This document shows, piece after piece, positions 25,667 to 33,998 of a stretch of 34,966 nucleotides of DNA. The DNA comes from Akkermansia muciniphila (GTDB taxonomy: Bacteria > Verrucomicrobiota > Verrucomicrobiia > Limisphaerales > UBA9464). The notes under the pieces were generated by a model, which did not search any database, had not been told where the DNA came from, and worked only from the letters and a program-made list of their open reading frames with translations. A program made the translations under genes and the position numbers. Where the stretch lies: NCBI GenBank assembly GCA_945861565.1, contig CAMAUY010000055.1:1-34966 (forward strand). The letters run 5' to 3'. Within the stretch, counting starts at the first letter, position 1; each line of letters starts with the position of its first letter.

Positions 25667-25842
25667 GCGCCCCAAGCCCTCGGGCGCATCTCGAAGTTGT
25701 GGGAGACGGTAGCGGACGCCGCGCTGCGGCGTCCCGGCGCCGTTCAGGCGCGGCACGAACCGCGCAGCGGCCCTGTCCGCCCGCTGGACGCGGGCGGGGT
25801 TGTCGCAGCGCGACAACCCTTCGGGAGGCGCCCCAAGCCCTC
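25667..25842. repeat. Hairpin train flanked by 15-bp direct repeats
   Basis: GCGCCCCAAGCCCTC occurs at 25667-25681 and again at 25828-25842. Between them lie four perfect hairpins: GGACGCCGC/GCGGCGTCC (25714-25734), GCGCC/GGCGC (25737-25751), CCGCCCGC/GCGGGCGG (25777-25797) and GGGTTGTCGC/GCGACAACCC (25797-25819). The loops are three to five bases. No coding potential. It looks like a small non-autonomous element, but its family is not recognised. Confidence 0.75.
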
Positions 25843-25860
25843 AATTCATCCCGAAAAGCA

Positions 25861-25888
25861 TTGCTTCAGCGTATTCCCTTGCTAATGT
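25861..25888 (+). promoter_or_regulatory. Candidate promoter for rpsB-tsf
   Basis: TTGCTT (25861-25866) and TAATGT (25883-25888) with a 16-base spacer, about 160 bases before the rpsB start. It would give a leader of about 155 bases that includes the structure at 25956-26009. Found by eye; moderate match to consensus. Confidence 0.3.
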
Positions 25889-25955
25889 TCTCGGCCCTCC
25901 TAGCCACACGGCCGGAGGGCAAAGTGGCTTTGATAGTCCGGGTGCAATGTGCTCC

Positions 25956-26009
25956 GGGCGGCCATAACAACATCGGTACCCAATCCCGTTTTTCCGCGGG
26001 ATGCCGCCC
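25956..26009 (+). promoter_or_regulatory. Candidate structured mRNA leader of rpsB
   Basis: Nested stems: an outer GGGCGGC (25956-25962) with GCCGCCC (26003-26009), and an inner ATCCCG (25983-25988) with CGGGAT (25997-26002) around an 8-base loop. The two right arms are adjacent and the left side has a 20-base bulge (25963-25982). It ends 42 bases before the rpsB ATG. rpsB is autoregulated through its leader in some bacteria, so an S2-binding site is a reasonable guess, but this structure was not recognised as a known family. Confidence 0.4.
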
Positions 26010-26051
26010 TGGAGACAGGTCGGTGTAGATCCATTGGAAAATTGCAAACGC

Positions 26052-26831
26052 ATGTCGACAATTGGAGTTAAAGAGTTGCTTGAAGCCGGTGTCCATTTTG
26101 GGCACCAGACCCGCCGTTGGAACCCGAAGATGAAGAAGTTCATTTTTGATGCGCGGAACGGCATTCACATCATTGACCTTTCCAAGACGGTGCCCCAATT
26201 GGATGCCGCCTTGAATTTCCTGGCTCAGGCTGCAGCCAAAGGCGGAAACATCTTGTTTGTCGGCACCAAAAAGCAGGCGCAGGAGTCGGTCAAGGAATCC
26301 GCCAAAACCTGCGGTCAGATGTTCGTCACCGAACGATGGCTTGGGGGAACACTGACCAATCTAAAAACCGTTAAGCGCTCGCTCAAGCGGATGAAGGAGA
26401 TTGAGAAAATGGAGCAGGACGGCTCGATCAATCGGTACGTTAAGCAGGAGCAATCGATGATCCGTCGAGAACACGCCCGATTGTTCAAGAACCTTGACGG
26501 ATTGCGGACTATGGAAGCTCTGCCGGATGTGATGTTCGTCATCGACATTAAGCGGGAACACAACGCCGTCGCCGAAGCTCGGCGTTTAAAGATTCCCCTG
26601 GTGGCAATTGTCGACACCAATTGTGATCCAGACTTGGTCGATTTTCCAATTGCCGGCAATGACGACGCGATCCGCTCCGTGAAACTTCTGCTCGGTGCGG
26701 TTACGGAATCAATTTCTAAGGCGAAGGCGGAATACGATGCGAAACGGGCGCGCAAGCCCGCTGAAAAGACCGAGACACCCACTGCGGAAGCGGACGCCGC
26801 GATGACTCCCTCCGCAACGCCTGCCGTCTAA
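26052..26831 (+). CDS. rpsB: 30S ribosomal protein S2
   Basis: 259 residues. It bridges 30S head and body and assembles late with S1. MSTIGVKELLEAGVHFGHQT followed by RRWNPKMKKFIF is the standard N-terminus and fixes ATG at 26052; 17 upstream open codons are leader. FVTERWLGGTLTNLKTV, the coiled-coil hairpin at about 110-150 and IPLVAIVDTNCDPDLVDFPI are canonical. The C-terminal 30 residues are a Lys/Ala/Thr tail. First gene of rpsB-tsf, 106 bases before tsf; pyrH and frr, often next in other bacteria, are absent. Confidence 0.97.
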   Translation: MSTIGVKELLEAGVHFGHQTRRWNPKMKKFIFDARNGIHIIDLSKTVPQLDAALNFLAQAAAKGGNILFVGTKKQAQESVKESAKTCGQMFVTERWLGGTLTNLKTVKRSLKRMKEIEKMEQDGSINRYVKQEQSMIRREHARLFKNLDGLRTMEALPDVMFVIDIKREHNAVAEARRLKIPLVAIVDTNCDPDLVDFPIAGNDDAIRSVKLLLGAVTESISKAKAEYDAKRARKPAEKTETPTAEADAAMTPSATPAV

Positions 26832-26937
26832 ACTTCGAGGATCTTCATCGCCCGCCACCGACCCTCGCGATCGGACAGGCGGGCGTTTCCTCTTGCCGCA
26901 GACACGACCCGACAAGAACCCGCTACAAAAACCACTT

Positions 26938-27780
26938 ATGTCAGAAATTACCCCTGCCCTCGTGGGCAAACTCCGTGAAATGACCAACGCTGGTCTGATG
27001 GACTGCAAGAACGCACTCGTTGCCGCCGCGGGCGATCTCGACGGTGCCGTGGACATCCTCCGTAAGAAGGGAGCAGCCTCCGCCGCCAAAAAGGCTGGGC
27101 GGGATGCCAAAGAAGGACTCATCGCTCAGGCCGTGACGGCCAGCGGCAAAGTGGGAGTTCTAGTTGAGGTGAATTGCGAGACAGATTTCGTTGCGCGCAA
27201 CGACAGTTTCAAGGCTTTCTGCGGTGATCTGGCGAACAAGATTGCGGCCAGCCCATCGGCGAGCCTCGAAGCGGACCGCATTGCTGCGGTGGCACGCATT
27301 GGAGAAAATATACAGATTCGCCGTCATGAAAGGCTTGAAGTTCAGGGGAGCGGTCTCGTGGCGACCTACATCCATACCGGTGGCAAAGTCGGCGTGTTGG
27401 TCGAGGTGGGGGCCAACCGCGACGCCACGGTTCAACTGGAGGGGTTCAAGCAGTTGGTTCGCGACATTACGCTGCAAATCGCAGCGGCCAGCCCCGTCTC
27501 CGTCAGTCGCACCGACGTGCCGCCGGCCATTATCGACAAGGAAAAGGAAATCGCATCGCAAAGCGATGCGCTCAAGAACAAGCCGCCCCAGGCGATGGCC
27601 AAAATCATCGAAGGCAAGATCAACAAGTTCTTCGAGACGGCATGTCTTCTCGAGCAGGGATTTGTGAAGAATCCTGAACTCAAGGTCGAAGCCCACATTG
27701 GAGCGGTTGGGAAGCAACTCGGCGACACCATCACGGTGCGCCGCTTTCTGCGATTCCAAGTCGGCGAAGTCCTGGCCTGA
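26938..27780 (+). CDS. tsf: Elongation factor Ts
   Basis: 280 residues. Nucleotide exchange factor that releases GDP from EF-Tu. The N-terminal UBA-like domain includes LREMTNAGLMDCKNAL (13-27), and TDFVARN (82-88) is the catalytic motif whose Asp and Phe reach into EF-Tu. The dimerisation part follows, with HTGGKVGVLVEVGAN, and the end KQLGDTITVRRFLRFQVGEV. ATG at 26938 fits the family start; 15 open codons upstream do not. A terminator follows within about 15 bases. Confidence 0.97.
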   Translation: MSEITPALVGKLREMTNAGLMDCKNALVAAAGDLDGAVDILRKKGAASAAKKAGRDAKEGLIAQAVTASGKVGVLVEVNCETDFVARNDSFKAFCGDLANKIAASPSASLEADRIAAVARIGENIQIRRHERLEVQGSGLVATYIHTGGKVGVLVEVGANRDATVQLEGFKQLVRDITLQIAAASPVSVSRTDVPPAIIDKEKEIASQSDALKNKPPQAMAKIIEGKINKFFETACLLEQGFVKNPELKVEAHIGAVGKQLGDTITVRRFLRFQVGEVLA

Positions 27781-27792
27781 ACGGCCCCAATC

Positions 27793-27824
27793 AAAAAGGC
27801 CTGCCGTTTCTGGCCGGCCTTTTT
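27793..27824 (+). terminator. Rho-independent terminator after tsf
   Basis: AAAAAGGCC (27793-27801) pairs with GGCCTTTTT (27816-27824), a perfect 9-bp stem with a 14-base loop that itself can pair (GCC/GGC). The T-run is in the stem arm, as in A-stem/T-tail terminators, so it could work in both directions. It starts 12 bases after the tsf stop codon. Confidence 0.85.
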
Positions 27825-27887
27825 GTTGCGCAATTGGGCCTGCGATTCCGGCTTTTGTGACAGCCGGCGGCAGAATACACTCGTCGG

Positions 27888-28997
27888 GTGCAAGTCAAAA
27901 TCCGCGGTCAGCGTAAATCGTTCCGGACTGTCCGTTTCGATGCCGCAACCAACTCCGTGGTTCTGATTGAACAACGGCTGTTGCCTCATCGTTTTGAACT
28001 TGTTTCGACCCGAAACCACCGCGAGACCGCCGCAGCGATCCGGAACATGGTGGTGCGAGGGGCTGGCGCGATCGGGGCGACCGCCGCGTACGGACTTGCC
28101 CAAGGGGCCCGGGCATTTCGGGGAACGCATCGTGGTCTTTTCAAGCGGCATTTGAGCAAGGTGTTCGGAGATTTGATGAACGCCCGGCCGACCGCCGTCG
28201 ATCCTTTGAACGCAATGCATGGAGTTCAGGCGGCGATGGCATTTGGGAAAACGGTGGCGCAGAAGCAGTCCCTCGCACTGGCCGCCGCCGAGGAGTTCGC
28301 AAACGAGAATACAGAACATTGCCGGAATATCGGCCAGCACGGACTGCGATTAATCCCGAATGGCTGCACCGTGCTGACCCACTGCAACGCGGGTTGGCTG
28401 GCCTTTGTTGATATCGGCTCGGCAACCGCCCCGTTGTATGCCGCCCAAGCGGCCGGGAGAAAGTTCCTTGTCCTGTGTGACGAAACCCGCCCGCGTTGTC
28501 AGGGGGCTTCGCTGACGGCCTGGGAACTCGCGCAACAGGATGTCCCCCACAACATCATCGTCGACAACGCGGCTGGACACTTGATGCAGCGGGGCAAAAT
28601 CGACTTGGTAATCGTTGGTGCGGATCGCGTGCTGGGCCGCACCGGAGAGGTTGCGAATAAAATCGGCACCTATACCAAAGCCGTGCTTGCACACCGGCAT
28701 CGTATTCCGTTCTACGTTGCGATTCCGCTCTCCACGCTCGACTGGAAGCTATCGTCGGGACTGGAGATTCCGATTGAAGAGCGCGACGAGGCGGAAGTCT
28801 TGGGCGCCTGGGGCGTCGCCAGCGGGAGGGGGCGGACGTATGTTCGAACTGCGAATCCAACCAGTTCGGCCTTGAATCCCGCATTCGATGTCACGCCAGC
28901 GGAATTAATCACCGGAATCATTACCCCCGTCGGGATCATCCGCCCAGAGGATTTGTGGCGTCGCCGGGCGGAACTCGGATGGGTCGGTGACCCGTAA
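27888..28997 (+). CDS. mtnA: S-methyl-5-thioribose-1-phosphate isomerase
   Basis: 369 residues. It turns methylthioribose-1-phosphate into methylthioribulose-1-phosphate in the methionine salvage pathway. It belongs to the eIF2B-like superfamily: NMVVRGAGAIGATAAYGLA, TVLTHCNAGWLA with catalytic Cys166, and VGADRV with Asp246, then GEVANKIGTYTKAVLAHRH and PFYVAIPLSTLD. The start is GTG at 27888, giving MQVKIRGQRKSFRTV; no better ATG exists upstream. Insertion of RVLGRT between Asp246 and GEVANKIGTY is slightly longer than in B. subtilis-type proteins. No other salvage gene lies in the window. Ribose-1,5-bisphosphate isomerase is a related activity, less likely given the Cys context. Confidence 0.92.
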   Translation: MQVKIRGQRKSFRTVRFDAATNSVVLIEQRLLPHRFELVSTRNHRETAAAIRNMVVRGAGAIGATAAYGLAQGARAFRGTHRGLFKRHLSKVFGDLMNARPTAVDPLNAMHGVQAAMAFGKTVAQKQSLALAAAEEFANENTEHCRNIGQHGLRLIPNGCTVLTHCNAGWLAFVDIGSATAPLYAAQAAGRKFLVLCDETRPRCQGASLTAWELAQQDVPHNIIVDNAAGHLMQRGKIDLVIVGADRVLGRTGEVANKIGTYTKAVLAHRHRIPFYVAIPLSTLDWKLSSGLEIPIEERDEAEVLGAWGVASGRGRTYVRTANPTSSALNPAFDVTPAELITGIITPVGIIRPEDLWRRRAELGWVGDP

Positions 28998-29048
28998 CCT
29001 CAGGAGTCCTGAGCCTGAGCCAGGCTGGAACGACCGTCTGGGACCGCG

Positions 29049-30113
29049 TCAGGGTTTTGGGGGGATGGCTCTGGCCCGGTACGACCGCACGGCTCGACCG
29101 GGCACGAGTGGGTCTGCGAATTCTGCGAAGCCCCCCGGAGACTGGGCGACCTTGCGGCTGATTTCATCCCACTGAACGAAGTCCGTGGTCGCATCCAGAG
29201 CATAGATGACACCGGGCTCACCCAGCACTCGCAGCAAGAATTGGGTGCCGTTCAATAGCCCCCGTGCTTCCACCACCGGGGGTATCGTCCAGACCGCCTG
29301 AGCCGTAATCTTATAGTCATCAAAGATCATGAAGTTATCGCCCGGCTTGCCCGGGGTACGGATCGCCCAAACAGCATCAATGTCCGCGAGATCGAGTTTG
29401 GCATTGCGCGTTGTGATCGGAGCGGCGTTGACGAGCACCGCTCCGTTGATGGTGGCCGACCAAAGGTTGCGGGAATAATTGAGGGTCACCGCGAGGTCGT
29501 AGGCCTCGCCATTGAGAAAGGAAAACCCGGTCGCTCGAAATCCTTTATCATCATCGAGCAGATAGCTGATCAGTCGTTCCTCGTTGGCAAAATCGAGAGT
29601 GAAGAGACGGTCATCGTTGGTATTATAAACACTCCACCGAAAGTCATCGAAGTAAGGGGAATTCGTGGTTGAATCCTCGATCTGAAACGACACGGTGAAT
29701 TGCACCACCGGAAAGTCCCCTCCCGTGGGTGTCAGATTGACCGGGCGAAAGATATTAAAGAAATCGTTCGACGCTGACGCCATGAACCCGATGTAAGCAG
29801 CCTGTCCAGAAAAGCCGGGCGTGCCAGCGGTCAGAACTCCGTTCCCGGCGGTGCCAAAGCTAGTCCATCCGTTTTGTCCAACGAGATCCTTTTCGGTCGA
29901 GTACCCTTCAAATGCTTCGAAACCGGTCTCATACAGTACCCGAGGATCAATCCCCTGGCCGAGCAACGAACTGAACGTCAAGAGCGCTGCAGAACACGTG
30001 GCGAAAAACCATCCGGCCGTTGACGGGATCCACCGCGTTGGAGCCAGCGGCAGGGCGGCAGAAATCATGGCAACGAAAGGCCGGAGGTACCGGAGAGACG
30101 GGAGGACACGCAT
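29049..30113 (-). CDS. Secreted protein of unknown function
   Basis: 354 residues. The N-terminus has a long basic lead and a hydrophobic stretch (about 34-51, GWFFATCSAALLTFSSLLGQ), so export by Sec is likely; an internal ATG (residue 16) would give a more usual signal-peptide length. The body is rich in beta-type sequence with many aromatic and Asn/Thr residues (NSPYFDDFRWSVYNTNDDRL, FMIFDDYKIT), like the concanavalin/LamG-type secreted proteins common in Verrucomicrobia, but no catalytic motif is visible. The last 70 residues (RVLGEPGVIYALDATTDFVQ, W) resemble the small beta domain found before sorting tags in such proteins. It starts five bases after the lipoprotein gene, so the two are probably co-translated. 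Confidence 0.7.
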   Translation of the reverse strand: MRVLPSLRYLRPFVAMISAALPLAPTRWIPSTAGWFFATCSAALLTFSSLLGQGIDPRVLYETGFEAFEGYSTEKDLVGQNGWTSFGTAGNGVLTAGTPGFSGQAAYIGFMASASNDFFNIFRPVNLTPTGGDFPVVQFTVSFQIEDSTTNSPYFDDFRWSVYNTNDDRLFTLDFANEERLISYLLDDDKGFRATGFSFLNGEAYDLAVTLNYSRNLWSATINGAVLVNAAPITTRNAKLDLADIDAVWAIRTPGKPGDNFMIFDDYKITAQAVWTIPPVVEARGLLNGTQFLLRVLGEPGVIYALDATTDFVQWDEISRKVAQSPGGFAEFADPLVPGRAVRSYRARAIPPKP

Positions 30114-30118
30114 TACCG

Positions 30119-32383
30119 CTACCGGTTTCTCGTGTTGGAACCTTGTTCGTTGCCGGAAGAGCGAGGCGAGGACGCTTCATTCCGCGGCGTCGGTGGCCGG
30201 CTTTGAGGCACCTGAGGTACCGGCGGGGCGGAGGAAGCCCGGGGCGGAGGCGGCGGCGAACCCTGGTAGGTAGGCGCGGGAGAAAGGCTTCGAGGCGTCG
30301 GACTCTGGTAGGCGGGTGCGGGCGAATGCCTTAGAGGTGCCGGCGCGCTCTGGGTTCGGTAAGTGGGAGCCGGAACGCTCCGTTGTTCAAAGCGTTGCGT
30401 GGGAGCCGAGGGGGCCGTGGGACGCGTCTGGGGCTGCGGAGCGGCCGAGGGGGCCGGGGCCGGCAGTGAGTAAGATTGGATTCGCGGAGCCGACTCATAC
30501 TTCCGCACCTCGCCGCGGGCCGGCTCAGAACGGGAGTTCACGGTCGGCTGTGGACGTGCCTGGGTTCGCGGATTTTCAGCCACCGGCCGGGACTGTGATG
30601 GGATCCCGGAGACCGTCGCACTCGGGCTCAGATTGGAGGGGCGGCCGCCCGCGGACGGTGCCGGCGGCACCGGGGCTGCTGCCCGACGGCTCGCCGGCGG
30701 AGATTGGTTGAGGTTGGGGGCTGGGCGTTGAACTGACGGCGGCGGATTGCCGGCGACGGGAGCGGCACCGGATGAGGGGCGGGGTGTTGGGCGGCCAACC
30801 TCGGAAGACCGGCTGGGAGCGGGGGCCAGAGTGGGAGCGAAGGAGCGGGTTGTCGGTTCCGATCGGCGTGACGGAGCCAAAACGGATCCAGCCGGCGCAC
30901 CGGGGTCGGGCGTGATGCGGGACGCCTGGCCGGGGCGGGACGATGCCGCAGGAGTCACGTTAGGCAGGGGGGCATTCTTCCGAACCTCCTGCCGCTGCAC
31001 GATGCGATCAGGAGGCTGTGCCGCCTGGGCGGGCAAATTGGGGCGGTAGACGGTGAGCGCCGCAGGGCGTTGACCTCCCGTCGCACCGCGAGTGACTTCA
31101 GCAGGCGATCCAGCATCCCGCAGCGACGTCTTGCGAATTTCCTCTCCGGTGTGTTTCTGAACCTCGCGATGATCGAGGCCGTTATTAATAATCACCGTGT
31201 TATTGTTGCCATTGATTACGGGGTTAATGATCGTGCTGTCTTTTACGATCGAGTTGTTCTGTTCCCGGGGATGGCGATACTTCGACACATTGCGATCGCA
31301 GTAACGAGAGTAGGGCACGAAGCAATAACTATACGGGTCAAGCCCCCATCCAAAGCCCACGGAAACCTGGGATCCGTAAAACGTGAATCCAACACCCGCG
31401 GTCCAGTACGCTTCGGGCGGAAGCGGAGCCCAACCACAGTTACCCCCACCCGTGCGCCACGTTACCCAACTCGGTCCCCACGTTGTCCCCGGTACCCAAA
31501 CCCAGCCGAGACTGGGACCCCGATGCCAGCGGCCATAATGGAACGGTGCCCAACCCCAGGAGTATTCGGAATTCCAGTACCAGCCAGCATCCGACCAAAG
31601 CCAATTGCCACCGTGGACGTAGGGCTGCCAGCTGACATCCACCACCGAAACGGTCGGCCGCCAGCACCAGCCATACGGTGCTACATCCACCCAGGAGCCG
31701 TAGGGCGACAGGCTTTCGTAAAAGTAATTGTTCCCCACGACCTGCGGCGGGGCCGGCTGCGTGACCACCATTGGGGCCGGAGCCTGCGCCGCATTCTCAG
31801 CCGGTCGGGGCTGGCCGTAAACAACGCTGGGACTTGTCTCAGCAATTGGAGCCGGAGGCCCCGGGGGAGAATTCGGCACGGGGACCGCGGCGGGCGGTGT
31901 CTCCGCCGCGGCCAATGGAGCGGGGGTGTTGACACTCCCTTGCTTGACCAAGGCCTCCAGCACCGACATCGGAAGTCCCAGGTCCTTCAGGTAGATCAAT
32001 TGGTCGGCGCTGAGTGAATAGGGCTGCCGGATTCCCGAGACGTAGCCCAGAATGACGTCGGTGCCTATTCCGCTCTGAGCCAGACGGACCACATCATCCA
32101 CGGGGGCCGGCAGCTCGGGAGTTCTCGCGACCGGGAGAGTTTGCGCAACGTCCGGGGTGGGCAATGGGCCTGGAGCCGACGCACCCGATTGGACCGATGC
32201 GCTGGAGGGCACCGCGACCGGCGTCGAGACCGCCGGAACGGGCGGGGCGGCGGGAGCCAATTGCACCGCACCCGAGGGCGCTGCTACCGGGGCCGGGCCT
32301 CCGGTGATCGGCACCTTTCGATCCCCGGCATCGCACCCAATCAGGAAGACAACCGATACCGCGAAGACCAATAGATGCTTCAT
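30119..32383 (-). CDS. Proline-rich lipoprotein with DUF6600-like domain
   Basis: 754 residues. The lipobox FLIGC puts the lipidated Cys at 17 (MKHLLVFAVSVVFLIGC), so it is anchored in a membrane. A Pro/Ala linker follows, then a small helical segment at about 95-148 (DDVVRLAQSGIGTDVILGYV). Residues 218-366 are very rich in Trp, Tyr and Gly (YESLSPYGSWVDVAPYGWCW, WYWNSEYSWGWAPFHYGRW), matching the DUF6600 type. After an Asn-rich piece (INGNNNTVIINNG) the last 330 residues are low-complexity Pro/Ala/Ser/Arg, probably disordered and possibly wall- or surface-associated. ATG at 32383 was chosen because the signal peptide begins there. The function is unknown. Confidence 0.85.
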   Translation of the reverse strand: MKHLLVFAVSVVFLIGCDAGDRKVPITGGPAPVAAPSGAVQLAPAAPPVPAVSTPVAVPSSASVQSGASAPGPLPTPDVAQTLPVARTPELPAPVDDVVRLAQSGIGTDVILGYVSGIRQPYSLSADQLIYLKDLGLPMSVLEALVKQGSVNTPAPLAAAETPPAAVPVPNSPPGPPAPIAETSPSVVYGQPRPAENAAQAPAPMVVTQPAPPQVVGNNYFYESLSPYGSWVDVAPYGWCWRPTVSVVDVSWQPYVHGGNWLWSDAGWYWNSEYSWGWAPFHYGRWHRGPSLGWVWVPGTTWGPSWVTWRTGGGNCGWAPLPPEAYWTAGVGFTFYGSQVSVGFGWGLDPYSYCFVPYSRYCDRNVSKYRHPREQNNSIVKDSTIINPVINGNNNTVIINNGLDHREVQKHTGEEIRKTSLRDAGSPAEVTRGATGGQRPAALTVYRPNLPAQAAQPPDRIVQRQEVRKNAPLPNVTPAASSRPGQASRITPDPGAPAGSVLAPSRRSEPTTRSFAPTLAPAPSRSSEVGRPTPRPSSGAAPVAGNPPPSVQRPAPNLNQSPPASRRAAAPVPPAPSAGGRPSNLSPSATVSGIPSQSRPVAENPRTQARPQPTVNSRSEPARGEVRKYESAPRIQSYSLPAPAPSAAPQPQTRPTAPSAPTQRFEQRSVPAPTYRTQSAPAPLRHSPAPAYQSPTPRSLSPAPTYQGSPPPPPRASSAPPVPQVPQSRPPTPRNEASSPRSSGNEQGSNTRNR

Positions 32384-32634
32384 AATAAAGTGTGGCTCAG
32401 AGGCTGAGAATAGCAACCTGGGAAGAGCCGGCTAGGAATGGTTGGACCCGCCCATCTCGGGCGATGTCCGTCGGTGAGACCTCGATTTAGGTTCGCAATC
32501 ACTACGGGCGAATGGACGCACACTGGCCCGGCTTATTCAAGACCCCCCACCGCAAGCCAGGAAGAGGTGCCCCCCGCCAAGGCTTCCATCGCCGACGCGT
32601 TTCCAGTATTAATTCCTTCCCATCCCACTGCGCA

Positions 32635-33897
32635 TCAAATTGTTAAGAGTGATTCAAGGCCGCGACTAGATTTGCGTGGACTCACCAGCGCAAGGTTCAT
32701 GCGGTCACTTTGAATGAAGTCCCGGGCCGCTTGACGAACCTCTTCGGCCGTGACAGCTGACAGCAACCGTCGCAGCTCCGGCGGACGGTAAATTCGGCCA
32801 TAGCCAAGGATCTGCTCACCCAATGTCATCATGTGGTTCTCAGTCCCCTCGAGTGACAGGTCCATCTGCCCCAAAAGGTAATCTTTCGCCCGACTGAACT
32901 CCGCGGCCCCGACGAGTCGGGAGCCGAGTCGGAGCAATTCCTTCCGAATGAGCCGAATGGCACTCTCTAAACGATCCGTGTCCAGACCCGCGCTGATCAC
33001 CAGATCTCCGGCGTCATTCCACGAGCTGGGAGAACTCTGGATATTGTAAGCCAAACCATGGTCTTCGCGGAGCGATTGAAACAGCCTCGAGCTCATGTTT
33101 TCGCCGAGCAGAACATTCAGAATCCGCAAGGCAAACCGGCGCGGGTCGTGCCGCGAGCAGGTTCGAATGCCCCAAGCGATCTGCGTTTGTTCGGTATCCT
33201 TGGAATGCAGACGGATGCGAGGCCGGGTCTGGGCGACGCGGGCGGGTTCTGGGGCGGGTGCCGAGCCGAGGCGCAGTCGTTTTGCGACGTTTTGGAGACG
33301 GCGACGGAGCGGTTCATGTTCCACACAGCCGGCGGCAACGATCACGGTATTGCTGGCAACATAATGTGTGGCAAGATGCGTCAAGAAATGACGCCGCCGC
33401 AACCCGTCGAGGGTAGCCGGCGTGCCAGTCAAAGGTCTCCCGAGGGGCTGATCCGGCCAGGAGGTCTCATTCAGGAGTTCGTGGACGTGCTGTGCGGGTT
33501 GATCGAAGTACATCGCCAACTCCTCCTTGATCACTTCCCGCTCTTTGGCGATTTCGGCCGGTTCGAAGAGCGAATCAAGATACATGTCAAATAGTACATC
33601 GATCAGCTCGGGGAGGCGCACGTGGTGGGCCCGCGCGTAAAAGCAGGTGTGTTCTTCGCTCGTGAAGGCGTTCAAGTACCCGCCGACACCCTCGACCGCC
33701 TCCGAGATCTCCCGGGCAGACCGACGACGTGTCCCTTTGAAAAGCATGTGCTCGATGAAATGGGAAATCCCACTCTGCCCAGCCACCTCGTGTCGTCCAC
33801 CGACCCCCACCCAGATTCCCAACGCCACGCTGGCCCGGTGCGGCATCGTCACGGTTGCAAGTCGAAGGCCATTGCTAAGAGTGGAAAGGCGGTACAT
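32635..33897 (-). CDS. M16 family zinc peptidase (processing-peptidase type)
   Basis: 420 residues, close to the single-unit bacterial M16 proteins such as B. subtilis YmxG/MlpA. The inverted zinc motif HxxEH is H46-F-I-E49-H50, and the third ligand Glu is at 125-126 (EREVIKEEL). The second half-domain has the substrate-binding R/Y-type stretch SSRLFQSLREDHGLAYNIQS. ATG at 33897 gives MYRLSTLSNGLRLATV, the family start; 55 open codons upstream are unlike it. No signal peptide, so it should be cytoplasmic. It lies 101 bases after the LOG-family gene on the same strand; co-transcription is possible. The natural substrate is unknown. Confidence 0.92.
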   Translation of the reverse strand: MYRLSTLSNGLRLATVTMPHRASVALGIWVGVGGRHEVAGQSGISHFIEHMLFKGTRRRSAREISEAVEGVGGYLNAFTSEEHTCFYARAHHVRLPELIDVLFDMYLDSLFEPAEIAKEREVIKEELAMYFDQPAQHVHELLNETSWPDQPLGRPLTGTPATLDGLRRRHFLTHLATHYVASNTVIVAAGCVEHEPLRRRLQNVAKRLRLGSAPAPEPARVAQTRPRIRLHSKDTEQTQIAWGIRTCSRHDPRRFALRILNVLLGENMSSRLFQSLREDHGLAYNIQSSPSSWNDAGDLVISAGLDTDRLESAIRLIRKELLRLGSRLVGAAEFSRAKDYLLGQMDLSLEGTENHMMTLGEQILGYGRIYRPPELRRLLSAVTAEEVRQAARDFIQSDRMNLALVSPRKSSRGLESLLTI

Positions 33898-33998
33898 GTC
33901 GAATTTCGGATCAGCTGAATTGCAAGTGGATCGGGAAATAAAGCGAGGAGAGGAGAGGATGGCCGCCCGGAGGATTGGGTTTTCCAATGGCGGAGCAG

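Larger units (their letters stand above)
25201..26051. other. Divergent spacer between rplB and rpsB
   Basis: 851 bases with no supported gene. The half near rplB (25201-25620) is AT-richer and carries a candidate promoter. 25667-25842 is a hairpin train bounded by 15-bp direct repeats. The half near rpsB holds a candidate promoter and a structured leader. The translations were checked for L23, L4, L3 and S10 and none matches. Confidence 0.8.

Noticed and set aside
28999-29013. CTCAGGA/TCCTGAG palindrome between mtnA and the convergent secreted-protein gene as terminator
   Set aside because: The stem is short with a one-base centre and there is no T-run on either strand.
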